Source: Parasutterella muris
GTDB taxonomy: Bacteria; Pseudomonadota; Gammaproteobacteria; Burkholderiales; Burkholderiaceae_F
Assembly: GCF_943193095.1 (NCBI RefSeq)
Contig: NZ_CALPCV010000035.1
Location: 1-24,297 of the forward strand
DNA length: 24,297 nt
Reading direction: 5' to 3'
In this document: piece by piece, positions 15,339 through 23,447 of the stretch
Position numbering within the stretch: position 1 is the stretch's first letter
How the letters are laid out: each line of letters starts with the position of its first letter
Made by a program: the position numbers and the translations under genes
The notes under the pieces: generated by a model
The model's input: the letters and a program-made list of their open reading frames with translations, nothing else
The model's database searches: none
Told to the model about the DNA's origin: nothing

Positions 15339-16322
15339 TTATTCTGAGAGGTCCTTACGCAGGTTGGAAGGGCTATCGTCAAAAGGCAGTTTCCATACGG
15401 GAGCTGCCTTTGTTTCAATTGCCTCAAAGAAGGCGAGAAAACTCTCCTGCAGGTACTTAATGAAAACGCGGTTGAGCTTATTGCGCCAAGCGGACTGCGT
15501 GCAGGCGACATATGTCGGCGCCGGTTCACAGGCCCATCCGGGAAGAACCGGAACCAGCTTTTTCTCAAGGAGCTCATCGATACAGAGAAACAGCGGCATA
15601 TCCAAGCAGAAGCCGTAATCCTCAAGAACAAAATCTTTAATCCCAAGAATGCTTCCGATGACCATAACGTGTTTTTGATCAATTTCGACCGTGCGGTCTG
15701 CGCTCCTCATGGTTTTAAAACGGGAGCGGGTTGCGCCGTCAAACTGAAGTGCCTTGAAATTCGTTAAGTCCGACGGGTCGGTCGGCATGCCGAATTTTTT
15801 AATATAAGAAGGAGTCGCGACAGGAACATAGATATTTCGGCCGCGAGGCAGGAGCATCAGATCCTTTCCTTCGTGCATCCCGCTGACGCAGGCGATGTCC
15901 GCTTTGTACGAGGTCACATCGTTGATGCTGCCGGAACCGGCAATGGTGAAGCTGACATTGGGATAAAGCTTGTTGAAATCCTCCAGAAAGGGTCTCAAAT
16001 GCCGAGTGGCTACGCCGTGAGAAACCGAAAGACGAATACCGCCTTCAAGCAGACTGTTATTTTTCAGAATTCGGTCAATGGCGTCAGTGTGCTGGTGAAT
16101 GACCGGTTCAATGATGCTGAGAATTTTCTCGCCTTCCCTCGTGAGCTTAAGCGGCCTTGTTCTTTGGAATAAGCTTTGCCCGACGGTCTTTTCCAACTGG
16201 GAAAGATTGCGGGAAACAGTGGAGACCTCGACATCAAGTTCTGCGGCCGTGTAAGAGAAATTACGCGTCCCGCATAAACTCAGAAAGACACGCCAAAGAT
16301 TCATATCATCAAGTTTGGACAT
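15339..16322 (-). CDS. LysR-type transcriptional regulator
   Basis: The 327-aa protein has a classic LysR N-terminal winged helix-turn-helix (about 6-66, with ELDVEVSTVSRNLSQLEKTVGQSLFQR spanning positions 28-54) and a periplasmic-binding-like effector domain (about 90-300). The recognition helix carries the STVSRNLSQLE pattern. LysR regulators usually control an adjacent or divergent gene; here the upstream neighbour is a same-strand carbonic anhydrase and downstream there is only the remnant frame, so target and effector are unknown. No good ribosome-binding site precedes the ATG. Confidence 0.9.
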   Translation of the reverse strand: MSKLDDMNLWRVFLSLCGTRNFSYTAAELDVEVSTVSRNLSQLEKTVGQSLFQRTRPLKLTREGEKILSIIEPVIHQHTDAIDRILKNNSLLEGGIRLSVSHGVATRHLRPFLEDFNKLYPNVSFTIAGSGSINDVTSYKADIACVSGMHEGKDLMLLPRGRNIYVPVATPSYIKKFGMPTDPSDLTNFKALQFDGATRSRFKTMRSADRTVEIDQKHVMVIGSILGIKDFVLEDYGFCLDMPLFLCIDELLEKKLVPVLPGWACEPAPTYVACTQSAWRNKLNRVFIKYLQESFLAFFEAIETKAAPVWKLPFDDSPSNLRKDLSE

Positions 16323-16415
16323 AGGTCGAGGCCCCGAAAAGAAAAAAGTGCGAAAAAGCTTCAGCTCATATCGTCCGATTCTAATCGAGTCGCAGAGATG
16401 ACTATTGATAATAAG

Positions 16416-16437
16416 AGGATTTCTCAGTAAAAATCCT
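16416..16437 (-). terminator. Weak hairpin at the end of the carbonic anhydrase gene
   Basis: AGGATTT (16416-16422) and AAATCCT (16431-16437) form a 7-bp stem overlapping the stop codon. On the minus strand it is followed by CTTATTAT, not a clean T run. Confidence 0.35.
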
Positions 16438-17092
16438 ACTTAGTAGATTTCTTTGGTGTTTTGAGAGCAAGCGGCAGGAAGTCCTCTTTTTCCGGGCTGA
16501 ATCGGTACAGTTCTCCCTCGCCGAGATCGTAGTAAAGCGCATGAAGCTTCAGCGATCCTTCTTCGACTTTAGAGGAGATCCAGGGATACGAAAGCAGATT
16601 ATCCAAGGACAGAAGAACAGCGCCTTCCTCACAATGGCGGGCTCTGACTTCCGGCGGTTCATCATCTGTGAGATCGTCCAGCCGATCCAGAGCCGGCGCA
16701 GCGATGCTGACCCACTGCCAAATGTATTTTTCATTGCAGATAGTCTCCGGATGCATCAGTCCGTGGATCCCGCCGCATCTGGAGTGGCCCAGAACGACGA
16801 TATGCTCGACGCTGAGATGCTTGACGCCGTACTCGATGGCGGCCATGACAGCACTGGGGGAGTCCGCCTGATCCGAGGACGGAATCAGAGCCGCGACATT
16901 GCGAATGACAAAAAGTTCACCGGGCCTGCAGTGCAGAAGAATTGCCGGATCAACACGCGAATCACAGCAGGCAACAACCAGTGTTTTGGGATTCTGGGAT
17001 TTCTCCAGAGACTCGAAATACTCGCGCTCTTTGAGAAAATACTTCTGTTTGAAATTATGAAAGCCTTGGAGAAGCTGGTGAAAGTTATCCAT
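16436..17092 (-). CDS. can: Beta-class carbonic anhydrase
   Basis: This zinc enzyme interconverts carbon dioxide and bicarbonate, feeding carboxylases. The 218-aa protein has all four active-site residues: Cys42 and Asp44 with Arg46 in ACCDSR, then His103 and Cys106 in GHSRCGG. The length and SRCGG context fit the CynT/Can group. No Shine-Dalgarno is obvious before the ATG. A promoter with a palindrome over its -10/+1 region lies about 50 bp upstream. The downstream LysR gene is 113 bp away on the same strand. Confidence 0.94.
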   Translation of the reverse strand: MDNFHQLLQGFHNFKQKYFLKEREYFESLEKSQNPKTLVVACCDSRVDPAILLHCRPGELFVIRNVAALIPSSDQADSPSAVMAAIEYGVKHLSVEHIVVLGHSRCGGIHGLMHPETICNEKYIWQWVSIAAPALDRLDDLTDDEPPEVRARHCEEGAVLLSLDNLLSYPWISSKVEEGSLKLHALYYDLGEGELYRFSPEKEDFLPLALKTPKKSTK

Positions 17093-17127
17093 GTCCGTGC
17101 AGTTAGGTGAGGATTTGAATAGAAATT

Positions 17128-17167
17128 TGACAGAGTGTCATTATGGCAAAAGTGAAGCCTCAGACAA
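17128..17167 (-). promoter_or_regulatory. Promoter and palindrome upstream of the carbonic anhydrase gene
   Basis: Reading the minus strand, TTGTCT (complement of 17162-17167), a 16-bp spacer and CATAAT (complement of 17140-17145) form a reasonable sigma-70 promoter. The palindrome TGACA-GAG-TGTCA (17128-17140) starts at the end of the -10 and covers the expected start site, where a repressor could act. It lies just downstream of the terminator of the membrane-protein operon. Confidence 0.5.
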
Positions 17168-17193
17168 AAGAAGCGCCGGACAAAATCCGGCGC
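17166..17193 (-). terminator. Terminator of the DUF883/YqjE/hypothetical operon
   Basis: GCGCCGGA (17173-17180) and TCCGGCGC (17186-17193) form an 8-bp GC-rich stem with a 5-nt loop. On the minus strand it is followed by TTCTTTTG. Confidence 0.75.
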
Positions 17194-17229
17194 GCCAATT
17201 TGATTGATTAGATCCGTAACGGACTGCGT

Positions 17230-17613
17230 TCAGTCTTTATTCGGAGTTGTAAGCTGATCTGATTTCTTCGCGTGCTGTTCGGCGTCATACTCCATTCCTT
17301 TGAAGATTCCGAACGAACTTGCCGCGATAAGCGCAGCTCCGAGATATCTGCGGGGACTGCCGTTTTTCAGAACAAGCCTTGCGATAGCAAGCGCCGCAGG
17401 AATAAAGACGGTACGGGCAAGCGGGATCGCGACTTTAGGATCTGCAAGTCCCAAAGCCTTTGCCGCTTTCAGCGCGTCCTTTCCTACAGACTGTGCGGCT
17501 GTAGCAGGACGGCTACGCATCATCTCAATTTCGTTATGAATCTGAGCGCGCTGCTCGCCGGCGCGTACGGTCAGTTGGGCAAGTCTGCGCGCGACTTCGT
17601 CATTTGCCTGCAT
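17230..17613 (-). CDS. Small membrane protein of unknown function (YqjK position)
   Basis: I do not recognise the family. The 127-aa protein has a charged N-terminal stretch (about 1-34), two predicted hydrophobic segments (about 61-82 and 90-106) joined by the basic turn KNGSPRRY, and a short hydrophilic tail. Its start overlaps the YqjE-like gene by 14 bp, so the two are translationally linked. It occupies the third place of the yqjD-yqjE-yqjK order known from enterobacteria and may be a counterpart of YqjK, though no sequence likeness was established. The terminator after it marks the end of the operon. Confidence 0.8.
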   Translation of the reverse strand: MQANDEVARRLAQLTVRAGEQRAQIHNEIEMMRSRPATAAQSVGKDALKAAKALGLADPKVAIPLARTVFIPAALAIARLVLKNGSPRRYLGAALIAASSFGIFKGMEYDAEQHAKKSDQLTTPNKD

Positions 17614-18067
17614 TATCGGCCTCCTTTGTCTGAACCGTGGCCCCCGCTGCAGGAGCCTCTTCGGGCGTGCCTTGCGAGCGCTTCAGCGCACCCCGGAAAG
17701 AGTTCACATCCGCCTGCATAATTTGTTTCGATTCTGCGAATGAATAGGGCAGTGTGGAAGCAAAATTGCGAGCTCGGCCCAGTAAATAGAGGAATATGAC
17801 CGTGTAAAAGACCGCAAGTGCGCAGGCAACAAATACACGGTGCTCATCCCAGAAAACGACCAGCAGGGCAATTGAAATGAAAACTAAGGAAAACAGTCCG
17901 AAAAACCCCGCAAGTATGCCGTAGAAAGCGGCTTTGCCCGCATTGTCTCTGGCGACCGAAAGTTCGATAGAGGCAATCTGCAGACGAGTCGACAGTCCGT
18001 CGGCGATCTGGCCGAGCAGCGTATAGAGCCCGGGTGAGGATCTTTCCTGATTTGTTCCGTTAGCCAT
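17600..18067 (-). CDS. YqjE-like phage holin family membrane protein
   Basis: The 155-aa protein fits the YqjE/holin superfamily III pattern: an amphipathic N-terminal region (LYTLLGQIADGLSTRLQIA), then two transmembrane helices (about 47-72 and 77-97) with a short polar turn, then a hydrophilic C-terminal tail rich in Ala and Glu. Despite the name these chromosomal proteins are not part of a phage lysis cassette, and no endolysin or phage genes are nearby. It lies 27 bp after the DUF883 gene and overlaps the hypothetical gene that follows. Confidence 0.8.
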   Translation of the reverse strand: MANGTNQERSSPGLYTLLGQIADGLSTRLQIASIELSVARDNAGKAAFYGILAGFFGLFSLVFISIALLVVFWDEHRVFVACALAVFYTVIFLYLLGRARNFASTLPYSFAESKQIMQADVNSFRGALKRSQGTPEEAPAAGATVQTKEADNAGK

Positions 18068-18094
18068 AATGGCCTCTGCGTGTAAAAGCCAAAA

Positions 18095-18397
18095 TTATTT
18101 GCGGGCGATCAGAAGGCCGAGCAGCAGACCGCCGACAGCAGCGATACCGACAGCGCGCCACGGATTGTCATGGACGCAGTCATTGACTTCACCGGCAATC
18201 TGCTTGCTTTCCGCGCCGGACTTTTCAAAAAACGTCTTCATGCCGCCGCGAGCACGCAGCAGGCATTTCTTGGCTTTTTCCTGAAGTTCCTTAGCTTCGT
18301 CGCCGGTTGTTTCGGCAGCGCGCTGCAGAAGTTCATCAGCCTGCTCAAGGGCGTTATCAACGTTTTCACGTACAACTTCGTTTAAATTGGTGTCCAT
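18095..18397 (-). CDS. DUF883 (ElaB/YqjD) family protein
   Basis: The 100-aa protein has a long charged helical N-terminal part (about 5-75, likely coiled coil) and the family's C-terminal anchor NPWRAVGIAAVGGLLLGLL (78-96) ending in RK. In E. coli ElaB and YqjD are stationary-phase inner-membrane proteins, and YqjD binds ribosomes; the same role here is inference. The ATG at 18397 is chosen because GGAGG (complement of 18405-18409) lies 7 nt before it; the frame extends further upstream without support. It is first of a three-gene module and follows dacB by 44 bp. Confidence 0.88.
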   Translation of the reverse strand: MDTNLNEVVRENVDNALEQADELLQRAAETTGDEAKELQEKAKKCLLRARGGMKTFFEKSGAESKQIAGEVNDCVHDNPWRAVGIAAVGGLLLGLLIARK

Positions 18398-18409
18398 AAA
18401 TAAACCTCC

Positions 18410-18437
18410 AAAAAATCTTTTTCGGCAATGAAAAAAG
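18410..18437 (-). terminator. AT-rich hairpin with T run between dacB and the DUF883 gene
   Basis: On the minus strand CTTTTTTC and GAAAAAG pair around ATTGCC and are followed by ATTTTTT. It may end dacB transcripts, but the stem is A-T rich and short and lies very near the next gene's ribosome-binding site. Confidence 0.4.
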
Positions 18438-18441
18438 TCTA

Positions 18442-19875
18442 TCACCTGCTGTGAACCCAGCTGATTACAGCGTCCAATACGGGTACTGATCCGAGGGCGG
18501 ACGGTCCGTTGACAATAGCCGCGACGGCATAGCGTTTACCGTCTTTGGCCTGCACGTAGCCCGCGACAGAACGGGCGCCAGAGATGTAACCGGTTTTAAT
18601 GTGCGCGTAACCGTCCGCGGCATGACGCTTGCGCATGGTGCCGTCTACACCGGAGATCGGCATGCTTGACATGTATTCCGGCATCCTCGGTGTGTTCCAC
18701 ATATGCGCCAGCACGGATGCGAGCGCTCCGGCTGAAATTCGCGATTTTCTGGAAAGTCCGCTGCCGTTGTCCAAAGACAGTTCGTCGGCCGGAAGTTTGT
18801 TTTCAAGGGCCCAGGCTTTGATTGTTTTTCGGCTTTGCGCCAAAGTCTTCGGCTCTCCGGCTTCCGTCTTGCCTAATTCCAGGAAAAGCTGCCGAGCGGC
18901 CGGATTCAGACTGTGTTTATTCATGTCGTAGATGATTTTTGCCAGAGGCTCCGAACTTGTACTGCTCAGTATGTTCATGTCTTTTAAAGAGCTCGGGGCT
19001 TTTCCGCTGACAAGTTTGCCCTTCCAGCTTCCGCCCGCTTTCTTCCAAAATTCAGAAAAGAGCAGCGTGAGGTATTCATCCGCACCAAGAGAGGTGTAGA
19101 AGAAATCTTTGTTTCCGCAGGAGGCGGGGAAGGAGCCGAGGAATTTCGGTGCTAACGGGGTGGAAAAATCCGGTTTGATCTGTTTGCGCCAAGCGCCGCA
19201 CGCTTCCTTGCTCAGAGGGATGGTTTTCGGAAGTGCTAAGCCGTTGAGGTGCGGAACGGAGTACAGATAAGCGACGCCTTCTTTCCGATCGGGGCGTATC
19301 TGCATAAATAACGCGCGGGAGTTGACAAGCATCGCGTCGGCTCCTGTGTTGTAAGGACGGTTGCCTTCGCCGTCAAAGGCAAACGGATCGTGCGGCGGAA
19401 TATCGAATCGGGAACGATCGACAATGATGTTTCCTTCGATACTCTGAATGCCCCTGCTTCGAAGTCCTTCGATCATGTCTCTGAAGTCAGAAAGAGACAG
19501 TTCGGGGTTGCCCGAGCCGATGAGGTAGATGTCGTCTTTAAGCACGCCGGCGCTGTTGGGTTCGGTCTGCGACACCATTCGGGTGTGCCAGACTTTGGCC
19601 GGTCCGAGCAGTTCAAGCGCCGCAGCCGAGGTCACAATTTTTTCTACGGAAGCGGGCATTCTGGGAGCGGACGCATTGATGAATACCGGTTTTTCTTTTG
19701 CCGAGAGCGGAATTACCGCCATAGAGAAGTCGGCTGTCGGCACTTTGTATTTGGTCATCGCCTTTTTAATCGGCGCCGGAATCGGAGCAGCTTTTTCGGC
19801 TGCGTATGAAACGGACAAGGCCGAAAGAATGGAAATCAGTGCGGCTTTCCGCAGCAATGAGAGGTAAGACTTCAT
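18442..19875 (-). CDS. dacB: D-alanyl-D-alanine carboxypeptidase/endopeptidase (PBP4 type, S13)
   Basis: This periplasmic penicillin-binding protein trims or cleaves peptidoglycan peptides. The 477-aa protein has a signal peptide (KSYLSLLRKAALISILSALSVSYA, about residues 2-25) and the three catalytic motifs: SVEK (76-79), SLN (322-324) and KTG (427-429). The large insertion between the first two motifs is typical of class C PBP4. No good ribosome-binding site is seen: an AGG lies about 14 nt upstream. It diverges from groS across a 212-bp region and is the second murein hydrolase-type enzyme in the window, far from the M23 gene. Confidence 0.94.
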   Translation of the reverse strand: MKSYLSLLRKAALISILSALSVSYAAEKAAPIPAPIKKAMTKYKVPTADFSMAVIPLSAKEKPVFINASAPRMPASVEKIVTSAAALELLGPAKVWHTRMVSQTEPNSAGVLKDDIYLIGSGNPELSLSDFRDMIEGLRSRGIQSIEGNIIVDRSRFDIPPHDPFAFDGEGNRPYNTGADAMLVNSRALFMQIRPDRKEGVAYLYSVPHLNGLALPKTIPLSKEACGAWRKQIKPDFSTPLAPKFLGSFPASCGNKDFFYTSLGADEYLTLLFSEFWKKAGGSWKGKLVSGKAPSSLKDMNILSSTSSEPLAKIIYDMNKHSLNPAARQLFLELGKTEAGEPKTLAQSRKTIKAWALENKLPADELSLDNGSGLSRKSRISAGALASVLAHMWNTPRMPEYMSSMPISGVDGTMRKRHAADGYAHIKTGYISGARSVAGYVQAKDGKRYAVAAIVNGPSALGSVPVLDAVISWVHSR

Positions 19876-20008
19876 AAAAACAGAATAGACCTGCCTGAGA
19901 AATAGACAAGTTAAGGGTTAACGATTACACAATGTTAATAAAAAAGAAATAGCTCTTCTTTAAACTTTCGGATGAAGTTGTTAGTATAAACACCTATTTA
20001 TCTGAGGG

Positions 20009-20036
20009 GTTGAAAAATCGATTCGAATCCCAACAT
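20009..20036 (+). promoter_or_regulatory. Probable sigma-32 heat-shock promoter of groSL
   Basis: GTTGAAA (20009-20015), a 13-bp spacer and CCCAACAT (20029-20036) approximate the CTTGAAA / CCCCATNT heat-shock consensus and lie 52 bp before the groS ATG. No CIRCE inverted repeat is seen in 19876-20087, so control appears to be by sigma-32 rather than HrcA. A TATAAA at 19985-19990 may add a housekeeping promoter, but its -35 is poor. Confidence 0.6.
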
Positions 20037-20087
20037 AAGGAATATTGAAACACAACTTGTTTGTTTACCAAGAATAGGAGTTTAAAG

Positions 20088-20375
20088 ATGAACATTCGTC
20101 CTTTGCATGACCGCGTTATCGTAAAGCGCGTAGATGCCGAAACGCGTACAGCCAGCGGCATTTATCTTCCCGAAGCCGCAGGTGAAAAACCTGATCAGGG
20201 TCAGGTTTTGGCTGTCGGTCCCGGTAAGCGCGACGACGCCGGCAAGCTTATTCCGATGGACGTTAAGGTAGGCGACCGTGTTCTCTTCGGCAAGTACTCC
20301 GGTCAGACGGTCAAGGTTGACGGAGATGAATATCTCGTGATGCGTGAAGAAGACATCATGGGCGTTCTTGAATAA
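20088..20375 (+). CDS. groS: Co-chaperonin GroES
   Basis: GroES caps the GroEL cavity during ATP-driven protein folding. The 95-aa protein has the N-terminal MNIRPLHDRVIVKR, the mobile-loop region (about 16-35), KVGDRVLFGKYSG and the C-terminal REEDIMGVLE. The ATG at 20088 is preferred to an upstream in-frame ATG at 20061 because AGGAG (20076-20080) lies 7 nt before it. groL follows after 47 bp with no terminator between. Confidence 0.97.
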   Translation: MNIRPLHDRVIVKRVDAETRTASGIYLPEAAGEKPDQGQVLAVGPGKRDDAGKLIPMDVKVGDRVLFGKYSGQTVKVDGDEYLVMREEDIMGVLE

Positions 20376-20422
20376 CAGAACTGCCGAACTACGAAAGAAT
20401 ATAGAGATAGGAGATTTAATAA

Positions 20423-22063
20423 ATGGCTTCTAAGCAGGTTTTATTTGGTGATGACGCCCGCGTACGCATGGTTCGCGGCGTTAATGTTCTCGCTGACGCG
20501 GTAAAAGTAACTCTCGGCCCGAAAGGCCGTAATGTTGTGCTTGAACGCGCATTCGGCGGCCCGACAATCACTAAGGACGGTGTTTCCGTCGCTAAGGAAG
20601 TTGAGCTGAAGGACAAGTTCGAAAACATGGGCGCTCAGATGGTTAAGGAAGTTGCTTCCAAGACCAGCGACAACGCCGGTGACGGTACAACTACTGCGAC
20701 CGTTCTTGCTCAGGCGATCGTTGACGAAGGCATGAAGTTTGTTGCCGCCGGCATGAGCCCGATGGATCTGAAACGCGGTATCGATAAGGCTGTCGGTGCT
20801 GCAATCGCTGAACTGCACACACTCAGCAAGCCGACAACAACCAGCAAGGAAGTTGCTCAGGTCGGCGCTATTTCCGCTAACTCCGATCATGAAATCGGCG
20901 ACATCATTGCTCAGGCGATGGAAAAGGTCGGCAAAGAAGGCGTGATCACCGTTGAAGACGGCAAGAGCCTGCAGAATGAACTTGAAGTGGTTGAAGGTAT
21001 GCAGTTTGACCGCGGCTATCTGTCTCCGTACTTCATCAACAACCCCGACAAACAGGTAGCCCTTCTTGAAAACCCCTACATCCTTCTTGTTGAGAAGAAA
21101 GTCAGCAACATCCGCGATCTTCTCCCGATTCTCGAGCAGGTTGCCAAGTCCGGCCGTCCGCTTCTGATTATCGCTGAAGATATCGAAGGCGAAGCGCTTG
21201 CTACTCTGGTTGTCAACAGCATCCGCGGCATCCTCAAGACTGTTGCCGTCAAGGCTCCCGGCTTTGGCGACCGTCGCAAGGCAATGCTTGAAGATATCGC
21301 CATCCTCACCGGCGGTACAGTCATCAGCTCCGATGTCGGCCTGACTCTTGAAAAGGCTACACTGAACGAACTCGGCTCCGCTAAGAAGGTTGAAGTCAAT
21401 AAGGAAAGCACCACGATTATTGACGGCGCCGGCAAGGAAGATCAGATCGAAGCCCGCGTAAAACAGATTCGTAAGCAGATGGAAGAAACATCCAGCGATT
21501 ACGACCGTGAAAAACTTCAGGAACGTGTTGCCAAACTGGCAGGCGGTGTTGCGCTGATCAAGGTTGGTGCTGCAACTGAAGTTGAAATGAAGGAAAAGAA
21601 GGCTCGTGTTGAAGATGCTCTGCACGCTACACGTGCTGCTGTTGAAGAAGGCGTCGTCGCCGGCGGCGGTGTCGCGCTGATTCGTGCAAAACAGGCCATT
21701 AAGGAACTGAAGGGCGAAAACGCCGAACAGGACGCCGGTATCAAGATCGTTCTGCGCGCTATGGAAGAACCGATGCGTCAGATCGTCCGCAACGCCGGTG
21801 ACGAACCGAGCGTCGTAGTTGACCGCGTCGCCAACGGCAAGGGCAACTTCGGCTTCAACGCTCAGACCGGTGAATACGGCGACATGATTGAAATGGGTGT
21901 TCTTGACCCGACTAAGGTCACACGTACCGCTCTGCAGAATGCGGCTTCTGTTGCCAGCCTGATCCTGACAACCGAATGCATGATCGCAGATCTGCCGGAA
22001 GACAAACCTGCTGTTCCTCCGATGGGAATGGGCGGCATGGGCGGAATGCCCGGCATGATGTAA
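20423..22063 (+). CDS. groL: Chaperonin GroEL
   Basis: This 60-kDa chaperonin subunit is 546 aa with hallmark segments in order: TLGPKGRNVVLERAFG near residue 30, GDGTTTATVLAQAI at the ATP site, an intact apical domain, VVAGGGVALIR, and a C-terminal Gly-Gly-Met tail. A GGAG lies shortly before the ATG. It is the second gene of the groSL operon. Long open frames on its opposite strand result from its strong codon bias. Confidence 0.98.
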   Translation: MASKQVLFGDDARVRMVRGVNVLADAVKVTLGPKGRNVVLERAFGGPTITKDGVSVAKEVELKDKFENMGAQMVKEVASKTSDNAGDGTTTATVLAQAIVDEGMKFVAAGMSPMDLKRGIDKAVGAAIAELHTLSKPTTTSKEVAQVGAISANSDHEIGDIIAQAMEKVGKEGVITVEDGKSLQNELEVVEGMQFDRGYLSPYFINNPDKQVALLENPYILLVEKKVSNIRDLLPILEQVAKSGRPLLIIAEDIEGEALATLVVNSIRGILKTVAVKAPGFGDRRKAMLEDIAILTGGTVISSDVGLTLEKATLNELGSAKKVEVNKESTTIIDGAGKEDQIEARVKQIRKQMEETSSDYDREKLQERVAKLAGGVALIKVGAATEVEMKEKKARVEDALHATRAAVEEGVVAGGGVALIRAKQAIKELKGENAEQDAGIKIVLRAMEEPMRQIVRNAGDEPSVVVDRVANGKGNFGFNAQTGEYGDMIEMGVLDPTKVTRTALQNAASVASLILTTECMIADLPEDKPAVPPMGMGGMGGMPGMM

Positions 22064-22086
22064 TCATCCGCTGATTGATTAGAACG

Positions 22087-22117
22087 AAAGGCCCTCAGTG
22101 AAAGCTGAGGGCCTTTT
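22087..22117 (+). terminator. Terminator of groSL
   Basis: AAAGGCCCTCAG (22087-22098) and CTGAGGGCCTTT (22105-22116) form a perfect 12-bp stem with a 6-nt loop, followed by TAGTTTTTT. Confidence 0.9.
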
Positions 22118-22172
22118 AGTTTTTTAAGCTTAAAATATTAGGGAAAACATCCAAAACAACAGAGCTCGAACC

Positions 22173-23375
22173 ATGAAGTGGAAATTCGTCCTAGCCCTGC
22201 TCACGACGTGTGCGATTCTGATGTCGATGAGCTACACAATGCTTATCCCGTTCCTCCCGATGTATTTAATTCAGGATCTTGGCGTCAAGCAGGCGGATGT
22301 GGACATGTGGTCGGGCGCGATCTTCGCGGTGACCTTCCTCGTGAGCGGTATCATGGCGCCGATTTGGGGCGCGCTCGCCGATAAAAAGAGCCGCAAACTG
22401 ATGGCGATTCGAGCAGGTTTCTGTTTAGCGATTACCTATTTGCTCGGCGGCTTGGTTTCCAATCCGTGGGAACTTTTCGGGGTACGAATTGTTCAGGGGC
22501 TTTCCGCGGGTTTGTGGCCGGCGCTTCTTGCGATCATCAGTGCCGAATCTCCCAAACTAAAGCTCGGCTTCTGCATGGGCGTCATGCAGGGCGGCATGAC
22601 TGCGGGCGGCGTGCTCGGACCTCTGTTCGGCGGCCTGCTTGCTGACCAGTTCGGCATGCGAAGCGCATTTTTTATCGCGGCAGGTGCACTCTTTCTAATC
22701 ACCCTGGCGCTTGTCTTCTTCATTAAAGAAAAACCGAGAGTTCCGGATCCCAATGCCAAACCGGTTCGTATTTGGGACTTTTCGCTTCTGAAAATTCCTG
22801 CAGTGAAGCGCATGCTGATCTGCGCGGGTGTAGTTCAGCTCACCATCCTTCTGCAGCAGCCGGTTATGCCGCTGTACGTCGCAGAACTTCAGGGTTCAAT
22901 GGACCGCATTGTTCTGGTTTCCGGTATTGTCTTTTCGATTACGGGTGTCTCCGGAGTTCTGGCTTCGCCGGTTTGGGGCATCATGGGACAGAATATCGGC
23001 TATCGTCCCGTTCTGTATTTATCTTTGCTGGGCGCGGGCATATTGGGCGTCATACAGGTCTTTCCGAACTCTCTTGAATGGTTTACCGGCTGGCGCTTTA
23101 TCGGCGGTTTGGCCTTTGCGGGAATTTTCCCCGCGATTAACGCAGTTCTTACCGTTTCCACCTCTGCCAATGACAAGGGAAGGGTATTCGGACTGTCTTA
23201 TCTTGCCCAGCAGCTCGGCGCGGTTTTCGGGCCGATCATCGGCGGGGCGATGGCGGCTTGGTTCTCTTATAAATTTATTATCGGACTTTCGGGCTTTATT
23301 CTGCTGCCGCTCGTTCTTTATCTGTATCTGAAAAGACCGGCGAGCAGTGAAGGAAGCGGCACGACACTTACCTAG
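22173..23375 (+). CDS. MFS transporter, DHA1 drug-efflux type
   Basis: The 400-aa protein is a 12-helix Major Facilitator Superfamily carrier split by a cytoplasmic loop near residues 190-205. Motif A between helices 2 and 3 reads GALADKKSRKLM (66-77), and a GVLGPLFGGLLAD motif C-like stretch in helix 5 points to a proton antiporter of the MdtG/TetA-like DHA1 group. The substrate cannot be read from the sequence. It lies between the groSL terminator and pyrF with a weak ribosome-binding site and no recognisable regulator beside it. It is either a late insertion into the block or a normal neighbour; codon use does not look foreign. Confidence 0.88.
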   Translation: MKWKFVLALLTTCAILMSMSYTMLIPFLPMYLIQDLGVKQADVDMWSGAIFAVTFLVSGIMAPIWGALADKKSRKLMAIRAGFCLAITYLLGGLVSNPWELFGVRIVQGLSAGLWPALLAIISAESPKLKLGFCMGVMQGGMTAGGVLGPLFGGLLADQFGMRSAFFIAAGALFLITLALVFFIKEKPRVPDPNAKPVRIWDFSLLKIPAVKRMLICAGVVQLTILLQQPVMPLYVAELQGSMDRIVLVSGIVFSITGVSGVLASPVWGIMGQNIGYRPVLYLSLLGAGILGVIQVFPNSLEWFTGWRFIGGLAFAGIFPAINAVLTVSTSANDKGRVFGLSYLAQQLGAVFGPIIGGAMAAWFSYKFIIGLSGFILLPLVLYLYLKRPASSEGSGTTLT

Positions 23376-23403
23376 CAAACGGTTAATTTCGGAATGCGGC
23401 CGC

Positions 23404-23409
23404 TACAAT
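23404..23409 (+). promoter_or_regulatory. Candidate pyrF promoter -10 box
   Basis: TACAAT (23404-23409), preceded by GC, lies 38 bp before the pyrF ATG, which suits a short leader. The -35 is weak (TTAATT near 23383). No terminator separates the MFS gene from pyrF, so read-through is also possible. Confidence 0.4.
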
Positions 23410-23447
23410 GCATCTCCACATATTCACACTATTGAGGAAGAAGACGG

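Noticed and set aside
15330..15341. LysR fusion to the downstream frame by stop read-through
   Set aside because: Two in-phase TAA stops separate them and LysR already has its normal full length.
17600..18067. Holin-family protein as a sign of prophage
   Set aside because: It matches the chromosomal YqjE type in a yqjD-like operon, and no phage, lysis or integration genes are nearby.
19876..20087. CIRCE (HrcA) element before groS
   Set aside because: No TTAGCACTC-N9-GAGTGCTAA-type inverted repeat is present; the sigma-32-like promoter explains heat control better.
20441..21625. 394-codon open frame on the minus strand opposite groL
   Set aside because: It lies fully inside a certain groL gene, its translation has no domain pattern, and such frames are expected opposite strongly biased codons.
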